From Tetrapyrgos nigripes (lineage: Eukaryota > Basidiomycota > Agaricomycetes > Agaricales > Campanellaceae), in the NCBI GenBank assembly GCA_013368315.1, contig JAACJM010000004.1:1116001-1180000 (forward strand): 64,000 nt of DNA, in the 5' to 3' direction. The notes under the pieces are model-generated. The model made no database searches and was not told the DNA's origin. It saw only the letters and a list, made by a program, of their open reading frames with translations. Positions 36,023-46,917 of the stretch are shown piece by piece (position 1 is the stretch's first letter; each line of letters opens with the position of its first letter). The translations under genes and the position numbers were made by a program.

Positions 36023-37386
36023 GTTTCTCGAGATGCGCTATCTTTCTCTTCAGGTTCAGCAGATTCAGACCTAGTCTTCTTCTCTTCGTTCGAGGCTGTA
36101 TCAGGCTCGACTACAGAGGTAGTAGGTACATTCTGCTTCCTGAGGGCCGCTACAGGAGATCCTCCTCGAGGATATGTTCCCATACAACATCTTCTACCGG
36201 AGTTGGGGTCAGTTAGCGTAATAACTTGACCTCCATCTACGTCGTTGTTGATTTGCGTTCCACAAAGAACATCAAAGGGTCTCCCTATAAGAACTTCATA
36301 AGGGGTATCATCTATGATGTGAATCTGAAAATAAATCAAAATCTCTCCAAAAACTACAGGTACATTCTTTGCGAGGCCTCGCGTGGGGTTAAGATCACCG
36401 TTAGCACTTTGCATATGGATCACAATGTCAGGATCCCAATGTAAGTCCAATTTCACGGCAACATCACTGTTCATGGATATGATTTGAGAACCACTATCCA
36501 TTACACACTCTACTTGTCGTTTACTGTTGATCTTGGGGCAGGTTACTCTCAACATCTCGCTAGGGCGACTTGCTAGAACAAACTTCTTATCCCTGTCCTC
36601 GCGAGGTCTATCCTTTAAGAACTGTTCGACAGGATCTCGATGGACTAACTCTCGACTATTAATGAGGACTTCATAAGTATAGCTACTCATGTCTTCAACG
36701 TTAAAGTATTGTACTTCCTCAGGTTGAGACGCTGGCATAGACTTCATACTTATGGCAGGACCTTTCTTCACATGTGCGGCCATTTTTGACGGTTTCATAG
36801 CTAGGTTCCTTACCTTGCGAGCAAGAATCCTTCGCACTGATGGGGAAACAGATAATATCTCTCGAGCAGTAAGGTTTAGTTCTCCTCTAAGAATCTTTTC
36901 CGCTATCCCTTCATCACCAGCGCTCTTATGATGAGCCATTTTGGTATCTAGTTCTTCTTTCGCGATCAAATCTGCTACACTGACCCATTCCTCTTCTTCC
37001 TCTATCGATGCTCTCAATGAACGTTTGGGTATCGCAGGACGAATCGTGTTTGTTATCCTGTCCTGGTTTATGGGTATAAGTCCATCAAAAGGTCTTCCTA
37101 GCGGTAGAGCAGGTCGAACAGTTGTAGTAGGTTTGGTCACTTTTGTTTCTTCTTGATTCTTGTTGCTTCGCGAGTCTTCATTTCTTGGTCTCGAAGCATC
37201 TTCTGTCTCTTTATCTTTCCTCTCTCTTACTTGCGGTGGTTGGTATACTTCTCTGTTCTTCTTTGACAGAACAGGGATTACTACGGATGGAACGGGTGGG
37301 AGTCGAATTCGTTTCTCCTCAGGGGCCTTTTTGTTCGCAACGAGAACTGATTGAGTCGTTGTAGGCCCGATCATCGGAGTCTTCAG
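35992..37386 (-). CDS. Giant element protease frame
   Basis: About 465 residues in the -1 frame relative to gag. The N-terminal half is Lys/Glu/Pro-rich. The retropepsin-like domain lies in the C-terminal third: active site ECVMDSGSQIISM and the late hydrophobic-Gly motif EVLIGRPFDV. It processes Gag and Pol. Both ends overlap their neighbours at slippery heptamers: GGGAAAC (minus strand, 37392-37386) entering from gag and AAATTTT (36022-36016) leaving to RT. The frame itself has no lesion. Confidence 0.85.
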   Translation of the reverse strand: MKTPMIGPTTTQSVLVANKKAPEEKRIRLPPVPSVVIPVLSKKNREVYQPPQVRERKDKETEDASRPRNEDSRSNKNQEETKVTKPTTTVRPALPLGRPFDGLIPINQDRITNTIRPAIPKRSLRASIEEEEEWVSVADLIAKEELDTKMAHHKSAGDEGIAEKILRGELNLTAREILSVSPSVRRILARKVRNLAMKPSKMAAHVKKGPAISMKSMPASQPEEVQYFNVEDMSSYTYEVLINSRELVHRDPVEQFLKDRPREDRDKKFVLASRPSEMLRVTCPKINSKRQVECVMDSGSQIISMNSDVAVKLDLHWDPDIVIHMQSANGDLNPTRGLAKNVPVVFGEILIYFQIHIIDDTPYEVLIGRPFDVLCGTQINNDVDGGQVITLTDPNSGRRCCMGTYPRGGSPVAALRKQNVPTTSVVEPDTASNEEKKTRSESAEPEEKDSASRETNFLRTSMNS

Positions 37387-38903
37387 TTTCCCGGCCCTTC
37401 TGAAGTACTACGCGAGTTGACTGTAGTATTGTAGATGCTCAACTCATCCCTTCGCGTAGCCTCTAGGGCTTCCATTCTTTCTCCTAACTGACTATTTGAC
37501 GTGGTAACCTTCGTCATAAAGCCATTCAGAGTCTCCATAAGATCATTAACAGAGTAATCCATTGGTTTAGCATACGCATCCTCATACTCTTCTTCCATCA
37601 TAAACATGACTGCCTTAGTGATGGCAACATCCCATCCACGAGCTTTGGCAATCCTCTCGACTTTCACAGCGCGAGACTCTCTATCATCTCCTAGTGGAGC
37701 AGGTGTACCATCTTTGAGGACAAACTTTCCAGTGTTAGAATCCTTGCGAATCCATTTCCTCACGTTGATGTACTTGTCCTGTATAGGACAATCTTGAACA
37801 CCATGCTCGGGGGACCCACAAAAATAACACTTAAAGTCTCTAGAACGAGGTTCGAAACGATGCCTGTCTTGATGATTACTGTTATACCCACCAGAGCCTA
37901 TAGCTCTAGGGGTACTCCCTTGATTGTTCGCGAGAGCCTTCGCTAAGCTAGCTAGAACTCCGCTAGACAAATGGGTATTCAGCTCCTTCAAGGTAGCTTC
38001 ATTCTTGTCCATGGTTGCTAGAAGTCGACTACTTAATTCGTCTCCTTCTAGTTTGATACCTGTCCTATTGGCAGGATAAGTAATGGTTCGAGAGCTTTCT
38101 CCTACAGTCACTTTAGCACTTGGCTGCGACCAACTCAAAGGGTTCAGCGAAGCTCTTCCTCCTAATTGCTCAGGATTAGTAGCTCCCATGGTCAAGGGGT
38201 TCATTCCTAGACCAAATGCTGTGGCCAATTGAAAGCTCGCTGTATATATAGCCACTTCGTAAATGGTGTCTATAGGGTAAGGATCTTCAATCCTTCTCTT
38301 CTCGCTAGGTCTCGGCATAACAGTTCGCATGGACATTATGAACTCGTCCGCGAATGCCATCATGTAGAGGGCAACTGCTTCTGCATTCGAGAGAATGGGT
38401 TCATCACCCATAAGCTTGTTTGCCTCAAGCTTGAACTCACGAGTGAACTTTAGGACCTTCTCGCGTTGCCCTAATGGAATCAGTTGATACTTGTTCACTA
38501 TGTCGCGAAGTCATATCAGACTTCCTTTCCCATTATCTACGGACTCCGGATAGCAGTCTTTCAGCTTCTCGGTGAATTTCTCGTAGTCTCCTTTACATTC
38601 CACTGCCAAGTCATAGTGTAACTTCTTGGTTTCGTACTCCATGTACTTAACAGCAATGAGGATCTTTGCGTCAGCCTCCGTAACCTTTCTATTCTGGAAT
38701 AGTTCTTCCAGTTCGTCTAGGAACTTCATTAGGTCTGGCGCACGATCGACAGTAAAGTAAGGACCATCTTTTCGCTTGGGCAGCTTATCGTCTTGTACTT
38801 GTCTCAAGACTTCATTAGTCACTTTGAAGTTCAGAATCGTCGTATTATTCAATCCGACTTCCTCCTCTCCTGCTGGTTCAGATTGAGCTCTTTGACCTGA
38901 CAT
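37383..38903 (-). pseudogene. Giant element gag
   Basis: Capsid/nucleocapsid precursor. The ATG at 38903 (MSGQRAQSE) is followed by a helical capsid-like region and, near the C-terminal half, one zinc knuckle CYFCGSPEHGVQDC (C-x2-C-x4-H-x4-C). An in-frame TGA at 38511-38513 interrupts it; the frame simply continues (LRDIVNKYQL), and an Arg codon CGA would restore it. The same frame is open upstream to about 39247 without an ATG, coding a Ser/Glu/Pro-rich stretch, so gag may begin earlier by splicing or a non-ATG start. It ends at GGGAAAC-TGA. Confidence 0.85.
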
Positions 38904-39389
38904 GGTAGAGGGTGAATCTGGTTGAAGGAGTGCGAAATCTAAGTCTATCGAGGGTGATAACGAAGATAAACTTTCTTGTTCTTGTTCTTCTACTTCTTGA
39001 AGGTTCGCAGACGTACTAGGTTCAGCAGCCTGACTTGGAACTGGTTCAAGAGATAAACTTTCAATAGAGCTGTTCGCTCGTCGTCTTCTGGAGACAAGCT
39101 GCGTTCTTTGAGGGTTCTTTGGATAAGGTTGAAAGATAGGTGAAGACGTAGCCGGTTCTGGTTCAGGAACTCGCTCTAGTCTTTGTACTGTCCTTCTTTT
39201 TGATGGATTCGTCCAATGGCCACCGTTAAGCTTATCTGTTGGGATAATCTTGCCGGATAACTACTTCGCGTAATCCAAAACGTAGCAGTAATACTTCGCG
39301 ATCCAAAGTATCACCAAGGTGGTTGAAGCGCGTTGCTTCTTTTATAGTTCTTGAGCTTGTAAGCTTAAGTTATATGGATACCCCCTCGC

Positions 39390-39400
39390 GGTGGGCTCCA
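39390..39400 (-). promoter_or_regulatory. Candidate primer binding site of the giant element
   Basis: Minus strand TGGAGCCCACC, four bases after the 5' LTR end. It would pair with a tRNA ending GGTGGGCTCCA. The tRNA was not identified. Confidence 0.45.
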
Positions 39401-39404
39401 ATAT

Positions 39405-40819
39405 AATAGGCTGGCTAGTGGATAATGCTAATAGCTTCGAAGATCGAAGCTAACAACACCAAAAACACACAAACACCAATCCTGCTATATAATGCGAGGT
39501 GATCCAAAGTGGCAGAACACTCGTATAACTTGTGTAGCTTAAAGGTAAATGGCTCTAGAACCGATTGGGGAACAATAGGGGGTTCAACAATAACAATGGT
39601 CACAATTGACAGTCTTCTTGACTTCGAGATAAACACAATAAGAGGCCAATTGCCTAGATCTTCAATAACACAATGAGGCCAATATGCCTAAGTTCAAATA
39701 TGCCAATGCAATCACAACAATCTTTGTCTTAGGGTGAACTAATGTTCGAGTCTTTAAAGTTTTGGGTTTTTGTAGAAATTCCTATTGATATAAAGCTGGC
39801 CTGGGCAAGCGAGAGACCTAATCTTCTCTCGAGAGTTATCCAGAATCCGCAGCAATACACGCAAGTACTAATCTGGTTTTCTAGCTACGAGTACTTCGTC
39901 CTTTTATACTCTAGAGGTCCTAGAACTGTACAGTAGCTAATATTATTTAAAGTCCGCAATATTATATAGTGAAACACGAGAGATTGAATGAAAGTAACTA
40001 AGGAGAGAGATACGCGAACAGTATTTACATGAATCGTCCAATCAGAATATGTACAGAGTCCTCGTGAGAGGGCCAGGGTATATGTAGCACATGCTAGCTT
40101 CTTGGTAATGGAGGTCTAGAGCGGTACTCGTACCGGTAACCTCATTGGGTATCACATGCGAACCTCTTCCAATGCTCGCGAGCGGTCTTTCATAGGTTCC
40201 GATATCTCCATCCCTACTAGAGTCCTCTAGAGGGCCTCAGTAAGTCTCTAGATCCGTCGGAACTATCTTCTTTGGTGTCTTTAGGAGGGGTGAGGTAGAT
40301 CTTGATCATTTGGCAACATCACGACGATCTTAGCTTTAGCTTCAGTAGATCTAACCAGGTTCGCGAACTATCGGAATGTCTCCGGGATACTTTGCGAAGG
40401 CACCTATCCGAGGTTTCTCCTTGTTATCATTCATCTCCTTTAGTCTTGTATCTTATCTTCTTGAGTCTATGTCACATTGGTAATCCCATGGATCGTGAAT
40501 AGAGGTAACACGTACTTATACTGCTCGCGAGGTGGCTACTCGTGAACAAGTGCCTTGGGTATGTACGTATAAACGTATACGAGCAGTCTAGTACTCGAAC
40601 ATCGAACTTAGTAGCTTGAGGGACTTATGTACCATCCTCTCGAGGCTACTTATCCTTATTTCGTATCGCGCTCGCGAACGTTGCCTCTAGAATCACTTTA
40701 ACTGATAGATTGGGCTCGCTTCAGTCCTTATTCCCTAGTAAACAGACACAATATATTCGTATACTTGATATATGTACGCTTTTTAACTCGTTCTAGTCGA
40801 GTTTTTGGCAGGCATATCA
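39405..40819 (-). repeat. 5' LTR of the giant element
   Basis: 1415 bp, about 1% different from the left LTR by eye, with transitions only. On the minus strand TATAAAAG (39901-39908) is the likely start-site TATA box for gag-pol. Confidence 0.93.
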
Positions 40820-40824
40820 GCGAT

Positions 40825-41763
40825 AAATTGTTCGTGTCAAAATTCTGGAGAGCCTTCACTGTCCTGACAGGTGTTAAGTTAAAAATGTCCTCAGCATTCC
40901 ACCTGGAGACTGATGGTTCCTCAGAACACCAAATAAGATGATCAACCAGTCCCTACGATATTACATGTCTCGTCAACAAAAGGGCTGGGTCAAGGCCCTA
41001 CCCAAGGTCAGGTTTGATATAATGAACTCGGAAAATTTGAGCACAGGAATGTCCATGTTTCAGCTCAAGACTGGGAGGTCTCCCCGTGTCCTGCCCCAGC
41101 TTGTCCCCACAGAGTCAGCAGGTGGTATTGATACTACAGAAGTCAAGAATGCACATGAATTTTTGAGTCAGATGACTGATATTGAGCAAGACGCTTGGGA
41201 CGCATTATTTGCAGCTAAGGTAACACAGGCCACACAAGCAGATAAGCATCGGGGCTTGCCTCCCATCTTTAAAGAAGGGGATATGGTCTTGTTATCAACG
41301 GCTAATTGGCATTGTCAGTACACTCAGAATGGCCAGCATTGTGTGACAAAGTTTTTTTCTGAGATTTGACGGTCCTTACAAAGTGATCCGCACTCATCCA
41401 GAAACAGACTTGTATACATTGAACTTGCACAATATGCCGACTGTCTTTCCTACATTCTACGTTTCTCAGTTGAAGCTGTACAAGCCAAACGACGATCTAG
41501 AATTCCCTGGTTGTGCTCACGATCCGCTGCTGGAACCGGTGATGGTGAATGGTAGCCCTGAACATTTTATTGACCACATTGTTGACTCCCGTTGAAGGGG
41601 ACATGGTTGGCAGTTCTTGGTCCAATGGGTTGGTGAAGGTCCCGAAGGTGATCAATGGGTTCCATTCTCTGAAATCCGTGATTGCACATGCATGGATGAA
41701 TGGGCTGGACAAGGTGGCACAGGCCCAGAAGAAATGTTCTTGGACACGACGACTAAGAATTGA
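40825..41763 (+). pseudogene. G1 integrase C-terminal half with chromodomain (continuation)
   Basis: Continues the G1 pol broken at 24339. The end of the integrase core is present (HLETDGSSE, with the catalytic Glu). A small frameshift follows near 40930, then NQSLRYYMSRQQKGWVKALP, the DNA-binding module (GPYKVIRTHPETDLYTL ... FYVSQLKLY) and a chromodomain (HFIDHIVDSR, then GWQFLVQWVGEG). A TGA at 41593-41595 lies within the chromodomain, in place of a likely Arg, and a frameshift lies near 41365. Confidence 0.85.
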
Positions 41764-41880
41764 AGTTGTAATTTTTTTTCAGCTCCCTCTTACATCAACA
41801 TCAATCCATTTTAAAAATATGTATCTAACCCTCAATTACTTACTTATTATGTTTGTCCTGCAGTAGATTATATTCTGTTT

Positions 41881-42285
41881 TGAAATGGGGAGGAGTGTAA
41901 ACGTAGATCACGTTTACGACACGATCACATGTAGTGACAGTACTATTTATACCAGTAGTCACACTGTACCTTTTCTTATCTTTTTCTTTCATCTTCCAAA
42001 TACGACGTGTTCTAGATTCTTGCCTCATTCCTCCTCTCGCTTAGTGTTCCAGTCCGATGACTGGTTTCCAATAAGACAAGGGGAGGTGAAAGTGGAGGAC
42101 AATCAAAGTCAGATCCTCCATATGCATGCATGTATTAAGTATCCCACCTACCAACACCTATGTGACCGTCTGTGTCAGGTGCATGATCCCGCCAGTCCAT
42201 TGCCTGTCATGATGTCATATGGTCTCTACATTGCTTCCCGCTTCTTCCTGCTGCCACTGCCGTTGTCTCCAACGTGGACACAACA
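41881..42285 (+). mobile_element. G1 polypurine tract and presumed 3' LTR
   Basis: TGAAATGGGGAGGAG (41881-41895) directly precedes TGTAAACGTAGATCACG, a textbook tract-to-LTR junction. The LTR end is a guess (ACACAACA near 42284), since no second copy is present. Confidence 0.45.
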
Positions 42286-43039
42286 GTAGCAGACACACTT
42301 TTACAACATGACAGGTTTGATGCTAGAGTCTTGGATTTATGCTGATGAATACAGGAGATGGGAGGGGTAGACAGTACTTGCAGTCAGTACAGAGAACAGG
42401 ACCATGACTTGTTGCCCTCCAAGGACGACAGCGATGGTATGATGTCATTGGAGTTCTAATTGTCAGACCGGCATATACATACTGTCGAATTTATGTCGAA
42501 TTTGCGTCAAAATAAAACTCCAACACCATTTGCTCAGCCCATTCACTATCATTTAATAGCTTTGGATACACTACATAAAGCTTGGTTTGTACTTAGAATC
42601 GAATCCACTAGCATATTCATTGTCCAGGTCCACAGCAAGATAAAACTCCAACCCTTGAGGTAATTTCTCATGCTTTGTCTGGGTGCTTAGCACACCATCC
42701 CCTTCTTTACCTCGACTCACGTTGTTTATGCAGAATGGTATATGCCTCGGAGTCTCTCGGGATATGTCTGGGCTATGTATAAGTGCTCCCTGAATTTTTA
42801 TTACACTTCTCTGCACTGTGGTATAGGAGGTATTTGCATGCTGCTACCAAATTTTCAGAAAATGGTCAATTTGGGGTGTTCGCCTTTGATTAGAGGTACC
42901 ATCTGGTACTTCAAAAATTGCCCAAAAGTGTAGAAAGATTGTTCATAGCATATAAAATAGAATTCTGAAGTATCCAGTCATGCCATGACTATTTGAAACT
43001 GGTAGACCTTAAAAGCACTTTGGTTGCCAAAAGTGCATC
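42286..43039. other. No gene recognised
   Basis: Repeat-region spacer. A short array of TGTCGAATTT/TGCGTCAAA-like words near 42470-42510 recalls the GTCGAATTA words in the tandem repeat at 43.9-44.05 kb. Confidence 0.35.
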
Positions 43040-43671
43040 TGTAATATCTATGCTTCCATACATCTTTCCGATCACATCCGATTCTTTTCCGAACTTCTTT
43101 TCCTTTTATTTCAAACTTCAGTCCCTTTCATCCCGAACACTTTCCGATCATTCATTTCCGATTTCATATCCGAGCTCCACTATTAATCTCCACACACGGA
43201 TCCCATCCGGGAACTCGTGATTCATTTCGGATAACTACCGGATAGCTCGTATCTAATCTCCAAAGCTACTCCACTTCATCTCCAATCCGTTCCACCTTGT
43301 TTCCACTTTGTTTCCACTTTGTTCTGCAGTACTCCATCCATCTCCAATAACACCATGTGCTTTTCCTTTATTTCCGAATCATTCCTATCTTTCTCCTATT
43401 CATTCCGATAGTTTCCGAAGTAGTACTTAAGCTAGCAACTTTGTAGTAGATAGCTTAAGTCTAAAATCGAATTAGCTGGTCTCCTAACTTCATCCGACTT
43501 CAGACAACAAAGTACCATCCTAACAGATTCCATTCCGTGTCTTCCCTATACTTCATTTCCAGAGACTACCGGTTCCGCCCGGGTCTGTCTTCATCCTTTC
43601 CTAAAACTCCAACAAGACTTCCGCTCGGGTCCGACGTGTTTCCTAACACTAGGATCTGCCCGGACTTAACA
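43040..43671 (+). mobile_element. Solo LTR (hairpin family), TSD GCATC
   Basis: 632 bp from TGTAATATCTATGCTTCC to CCGGACTTAACA, flanked by GCATC (43035-43039 and 43672-43676). Same length and nearly the same sequence as the G3 5' LTR. Hairpin at 43425-43460. Confidence 0.93.
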
Positions 43672-43734
43672 GCATCATCCGGAAGCTCAAACACATGTGT
43701 TGCTCACTAGGCTCCATGGTGCATATATAACTCT

Positions 43735-44190
43735 GGTACAAAGGCTCACAGCTGGGCCTATATGCGTACGCAGTCCTTATCTCCAAGCTCTTAGAGTGGT
43801 ATTAATATGATATTTCAGTAGAGTGGATAGTATACACAACAGGGACGGCGCCTTGTGAATTATCGTCGAATTAACATCGAACTGGCGTGTGGTACAAAGA
43901 CTCACAGCTGGGCCTATATGCGTACGCAGTCCTTATCTTCGAGCTCTTAGAGTGATATTAATATGATATTTCAGTAGAGTGGATAGGATACATAACAGGG
44001 ACGGCGCCTTGTGAATTATTGTCGAATTATTGTCGAATTAACGTCGAACTGGCACGTGGCACAAATGACTCATAGCTGGGCCTATATGCGTATGCTGTCC
44101 TTATCTCCAAGCTCTTAGAGTGGTATTAATGTAATATGATATTTCAGTTGAGTGGATAGTATACACAACAGGGACAGCGCAAACAGTGGC
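43735..44190 (+). repeat. Tandem repeat, about 156-167 bp unit, nearly three copies
   Basis: Units start GGTACAAAGGCTC (43735), GGTACAAAGACTC (43891) and GGCACAAATGACTC (44058). Each contains CAGCTGGGCCTATATGCGTA or a close variant, then a GTCGAATTA word; the third unit is cut short. Confidence 0.88.
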
Positions 44191-45710
44191 GGGCACAGCG
44201 GTAAACCTGACCAGCCCAAATTCCAATTGACCTGACAGATTTGAGAGAAATTTATTGGGCATTATGATATTCAAAATGAGTGATGCAGCAAACGGCTATA
44301 TGCATACATTTAACGAACGGCGCATTGGAACCAGGGCGTAAAGCAATCAAGCCGAACTGATGCCCGAATATCCCGATGGATTTCGGATTAATCCGAGTCT
44401 AGACTAGGACGGAACTTACCGGCGAGGCGTGGACCTGAGGGTAGTCCTCAATAGTCCAAAAGTCGAATGCTGGCAACCCATACCATACATCTACTTTAGT
44501 ACTGTATTGTCATGTTGTCTATCTAGGAGAGACTAGCTAACCCACTGTTCCCTCTCTTCCCGCTGTAAATTATCGACATACTTAGCCTCCTCAACTCTGA
44601 TTCTTTAGACTTCTGCAGGTTTGAAGAGGGTGTTTCACATTGAAGTCTAGCTTGTACAGATCTTACAGGATGTATGTAAATATATGTATTTTCGTTATTT
44701 AGTACAATTTTTCCGAAAATTTACCATGATAATAAGGGAGGTAGCGAGCTCGTTGGAGATGACGACGACGGCGACGGCGGGAAGAAGCGGGAAGCGATGT
44801 AGAGACCATATGACATCACGTCGGGCAACGGACTGCACCTGACACAGACAGTCACACGGTCCAACACCCGCACCCGAAGCTTCTGAGGGAAAGCTCAACT
44901 TCGAGCCTTGAAGTCCCTAGGAATTAAGAGGAGGTATTGACCCCCCGGGCGCAACGCTAAAGCAACCTAATTAATTCCAGCGCTCCGGGGCTGTGCCAGG
45001 CCTTCTTATGTCACGTATTTGGGATTCACAGGTGCTCTGGTTACAGTTCCAGCGGATCACCCAGCCAGAACAAAGACTCCAGAGGGCTGCAGCGACAGCG
45101 AGAAAGATGCTGGCGGTAACCGCGGTACATACAGCGGTAGCGTTTGCTTCGGGAAGCCGCTCCCGATTCTCCGAGTCACGTGCCACGATCCCAGAGTATC
45201 AAGGCTGAGAGGAGGTAAAAGCGAGTACAAGGTCAACCTAAGCAGGAGTAGATCAAGTGGGGACGTACCAGATGCAGATGAGAAGAAGTTGATGAAGATG
45301 AGAAGGAGTACATAGATGAGGTTGACAGGGAGTAGATCTACTTGACAGGTGCCAGATATTTTTGTCCGGCGGGGCCCAATTAGCGGCATGTCAAGTGGAC
45401 GCGTTTCTGAGGGTTCCCTGTCACTTCGTGGTTCGAGACTTCTCGTACCTCGCTTTTCGGGGATATCTAATAGTACCCATCGACTTGGTACCGTGTCAAG
45501 TGTCTAGACGACGTCAGCCCGATGTCGTCGTGCGTCAAATTGAGGTGGCAGATCGGTGATATATCAAAGTACATAGACACAACCCCGCGACTGTCAGACT
45601 AAGAAGACAATACTAATCGTGATTGTCAGACTATTCCCTTGCATCGCGTAGCACTGATGGCAGGGTCTTTAGTGGCCTGCTCACCCTGCGTTTCCCGTTA
45701 TCGTGCCATT
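44191..45710. other. No gene recognised
   Basis: 1.5 kb without convincing coding sequence or element ends. One GCAGCGACAGC at 45089-45099 matches the loop word of the hairpin array at 52.3-52.8 kb. A purine-rich run lies at 45210-45320. Confidence 0.35.
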
Positions 45711-46052
45711 AGGTCCACTCAATTATTCCGTCGCTGCACTTTTCGAAAAAAAAAAATTCGTCGGCTAGTCGGAGATATCATTCGGCTCTGAGTGTACTCC
45801 ATTTAGATAGTCAACCGGTAGACTACAACGATTTTTTAAATCGACAAAGTCTCAATCTTTAAGGTGGCCAGCAAGACCATAAGACAATTCTGACTACAGC
45901 CTCTGTCCCAGCATACTCACAATTATACTCAAAGGCAACTCAAAGGTCAGGCAACGCTTCACTGACATCACTATTCAGAGCCGGGTGATATCTCCGACTA
46001 GCCGACGAATTATTTTTCGAAAAGTGCAGCGATGGAATAATTGAGTGGACCT
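45711..46052. mobile_element. MITE with about 80-bp TIRs
   Basis: AGGTCCACTCAATTATTCC at 45711 and its reverse complement ending at 46052 open inverted repeats of about 80 bp with a few mismatches. ATT flanks both sides. No coding capacity. The left arm has a longer A run, which explains a length difference between arms. Confidence 0.85.
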
Positions 46053-46917
46053 ATTGCTGCACAGTAATAACGAGCACCTATCATCCCGGCAGGAACCCGG
46101 CACAATAAAAATGTCACGCTTGAGTTGCTGGCGTCCTGGAGTACTCCTCGAGGCTCACTTCCTGCGCCTGCGACTCTCCCGTATGTTGCCTACACGATGG
46201 GATGCTATTGGCGAGGACTCGCTACGTACTTACGTGTTGTTCGCTATCGTCAAGCTCTTCACATGATCGTAGCGATTCAGGTCTTTTGAGCTCACCATTT
46301 TCGCCGCTGTGAGCGAATTTTGGCCTGTAGAAAGTGGTCTGAGGTGTGTGACCAACGTTGTTGATTGTGTTTGAAAATGAAACTGACGTGTCTTTCTTGT
46401 CTTCTCCCCGTTTTGATTGACCATGTCTCAAAGCCCTCATGAGTCACTCACTTCAATCTCAACACTCACCCACTATTTCCCTCACGGGGCAGCGAACCCC
46501 GCGACATGTTCTTCGCCAAGTAGTTTTCCTTGAATGAATGAATTTCTGCACCGCACCGTAAAGCTACAAGGAGCTATTACATGGACCCAATTACTGGATG
46601 CTGCGGGGCAAGCAACAGTGTCGTAGGGCGCAATCATCCTCGCAGGTGGGGTAGGGCATTGTACTTAGGATTTGCTTCGGGTAGTTGGGAGCATTATAGA
46701 TATAATAGTCTAAGCAGGCAACTTAGGCTTGAGTGCATAGTGTGTGTCATGACCGATCTCCCGCTTGCTTCCTCGTATTTCTGATTGCAAATTCTGAAGC
46801 AAAAGATGAGCTCGACTCCATGACCAACGGCTCAAAATAGTGTACACTGGACTAAGAGCAGCACACTCTCTGAGACGATTGCGCTATTTACGTCGAGTAA
46901 GTAAGGGGTAAGTAAGG
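46053..46917. other. No gene recognised
   Basis: Spacer between two TIR elements; short frames only. Confidence 0.35.

Larger units (their letters stand above)
24340..40819 (-). mobile_element. Giant gypsy-type LTR retrotransposon with antisense accessory genes, TSD GCGAT
   Basis: 16,480 bp, of which 595 bp are a later solo-LTR insertion with its duplication. GCGAT flanks both ends (24335-24339 and 40820-40824), and removing the element restores the G1 integrase frame. The two LTRs are 1415 bp each after removing the nested insertion. Gag, protease, RT, RNase H and integrase lie on the minus strand from about 38.9 to 32.05 kb. Then come two multi-exon genes on the plus strand (30349-31611 and 26888-29758), the polypurine tract and the 3' LTR on the left. 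TCGCGA palindromes are unusually frequent throughout. The RT type with SVPIFHDDVTHIF and PYIDDVPVRGP is, from memory, widespread in Agaricomycetes. One stop in gag, a 1-nt deletion in pol and one stop between RNase H and integrase make this copy inactive. Confidence 0.93.

Noticed and set aside
41885..42289. 134-codon frame after the G1 integrase
   Set aside because: It begins in the polypurine tract and runs through the presumed LTR; no domain is recognisable.
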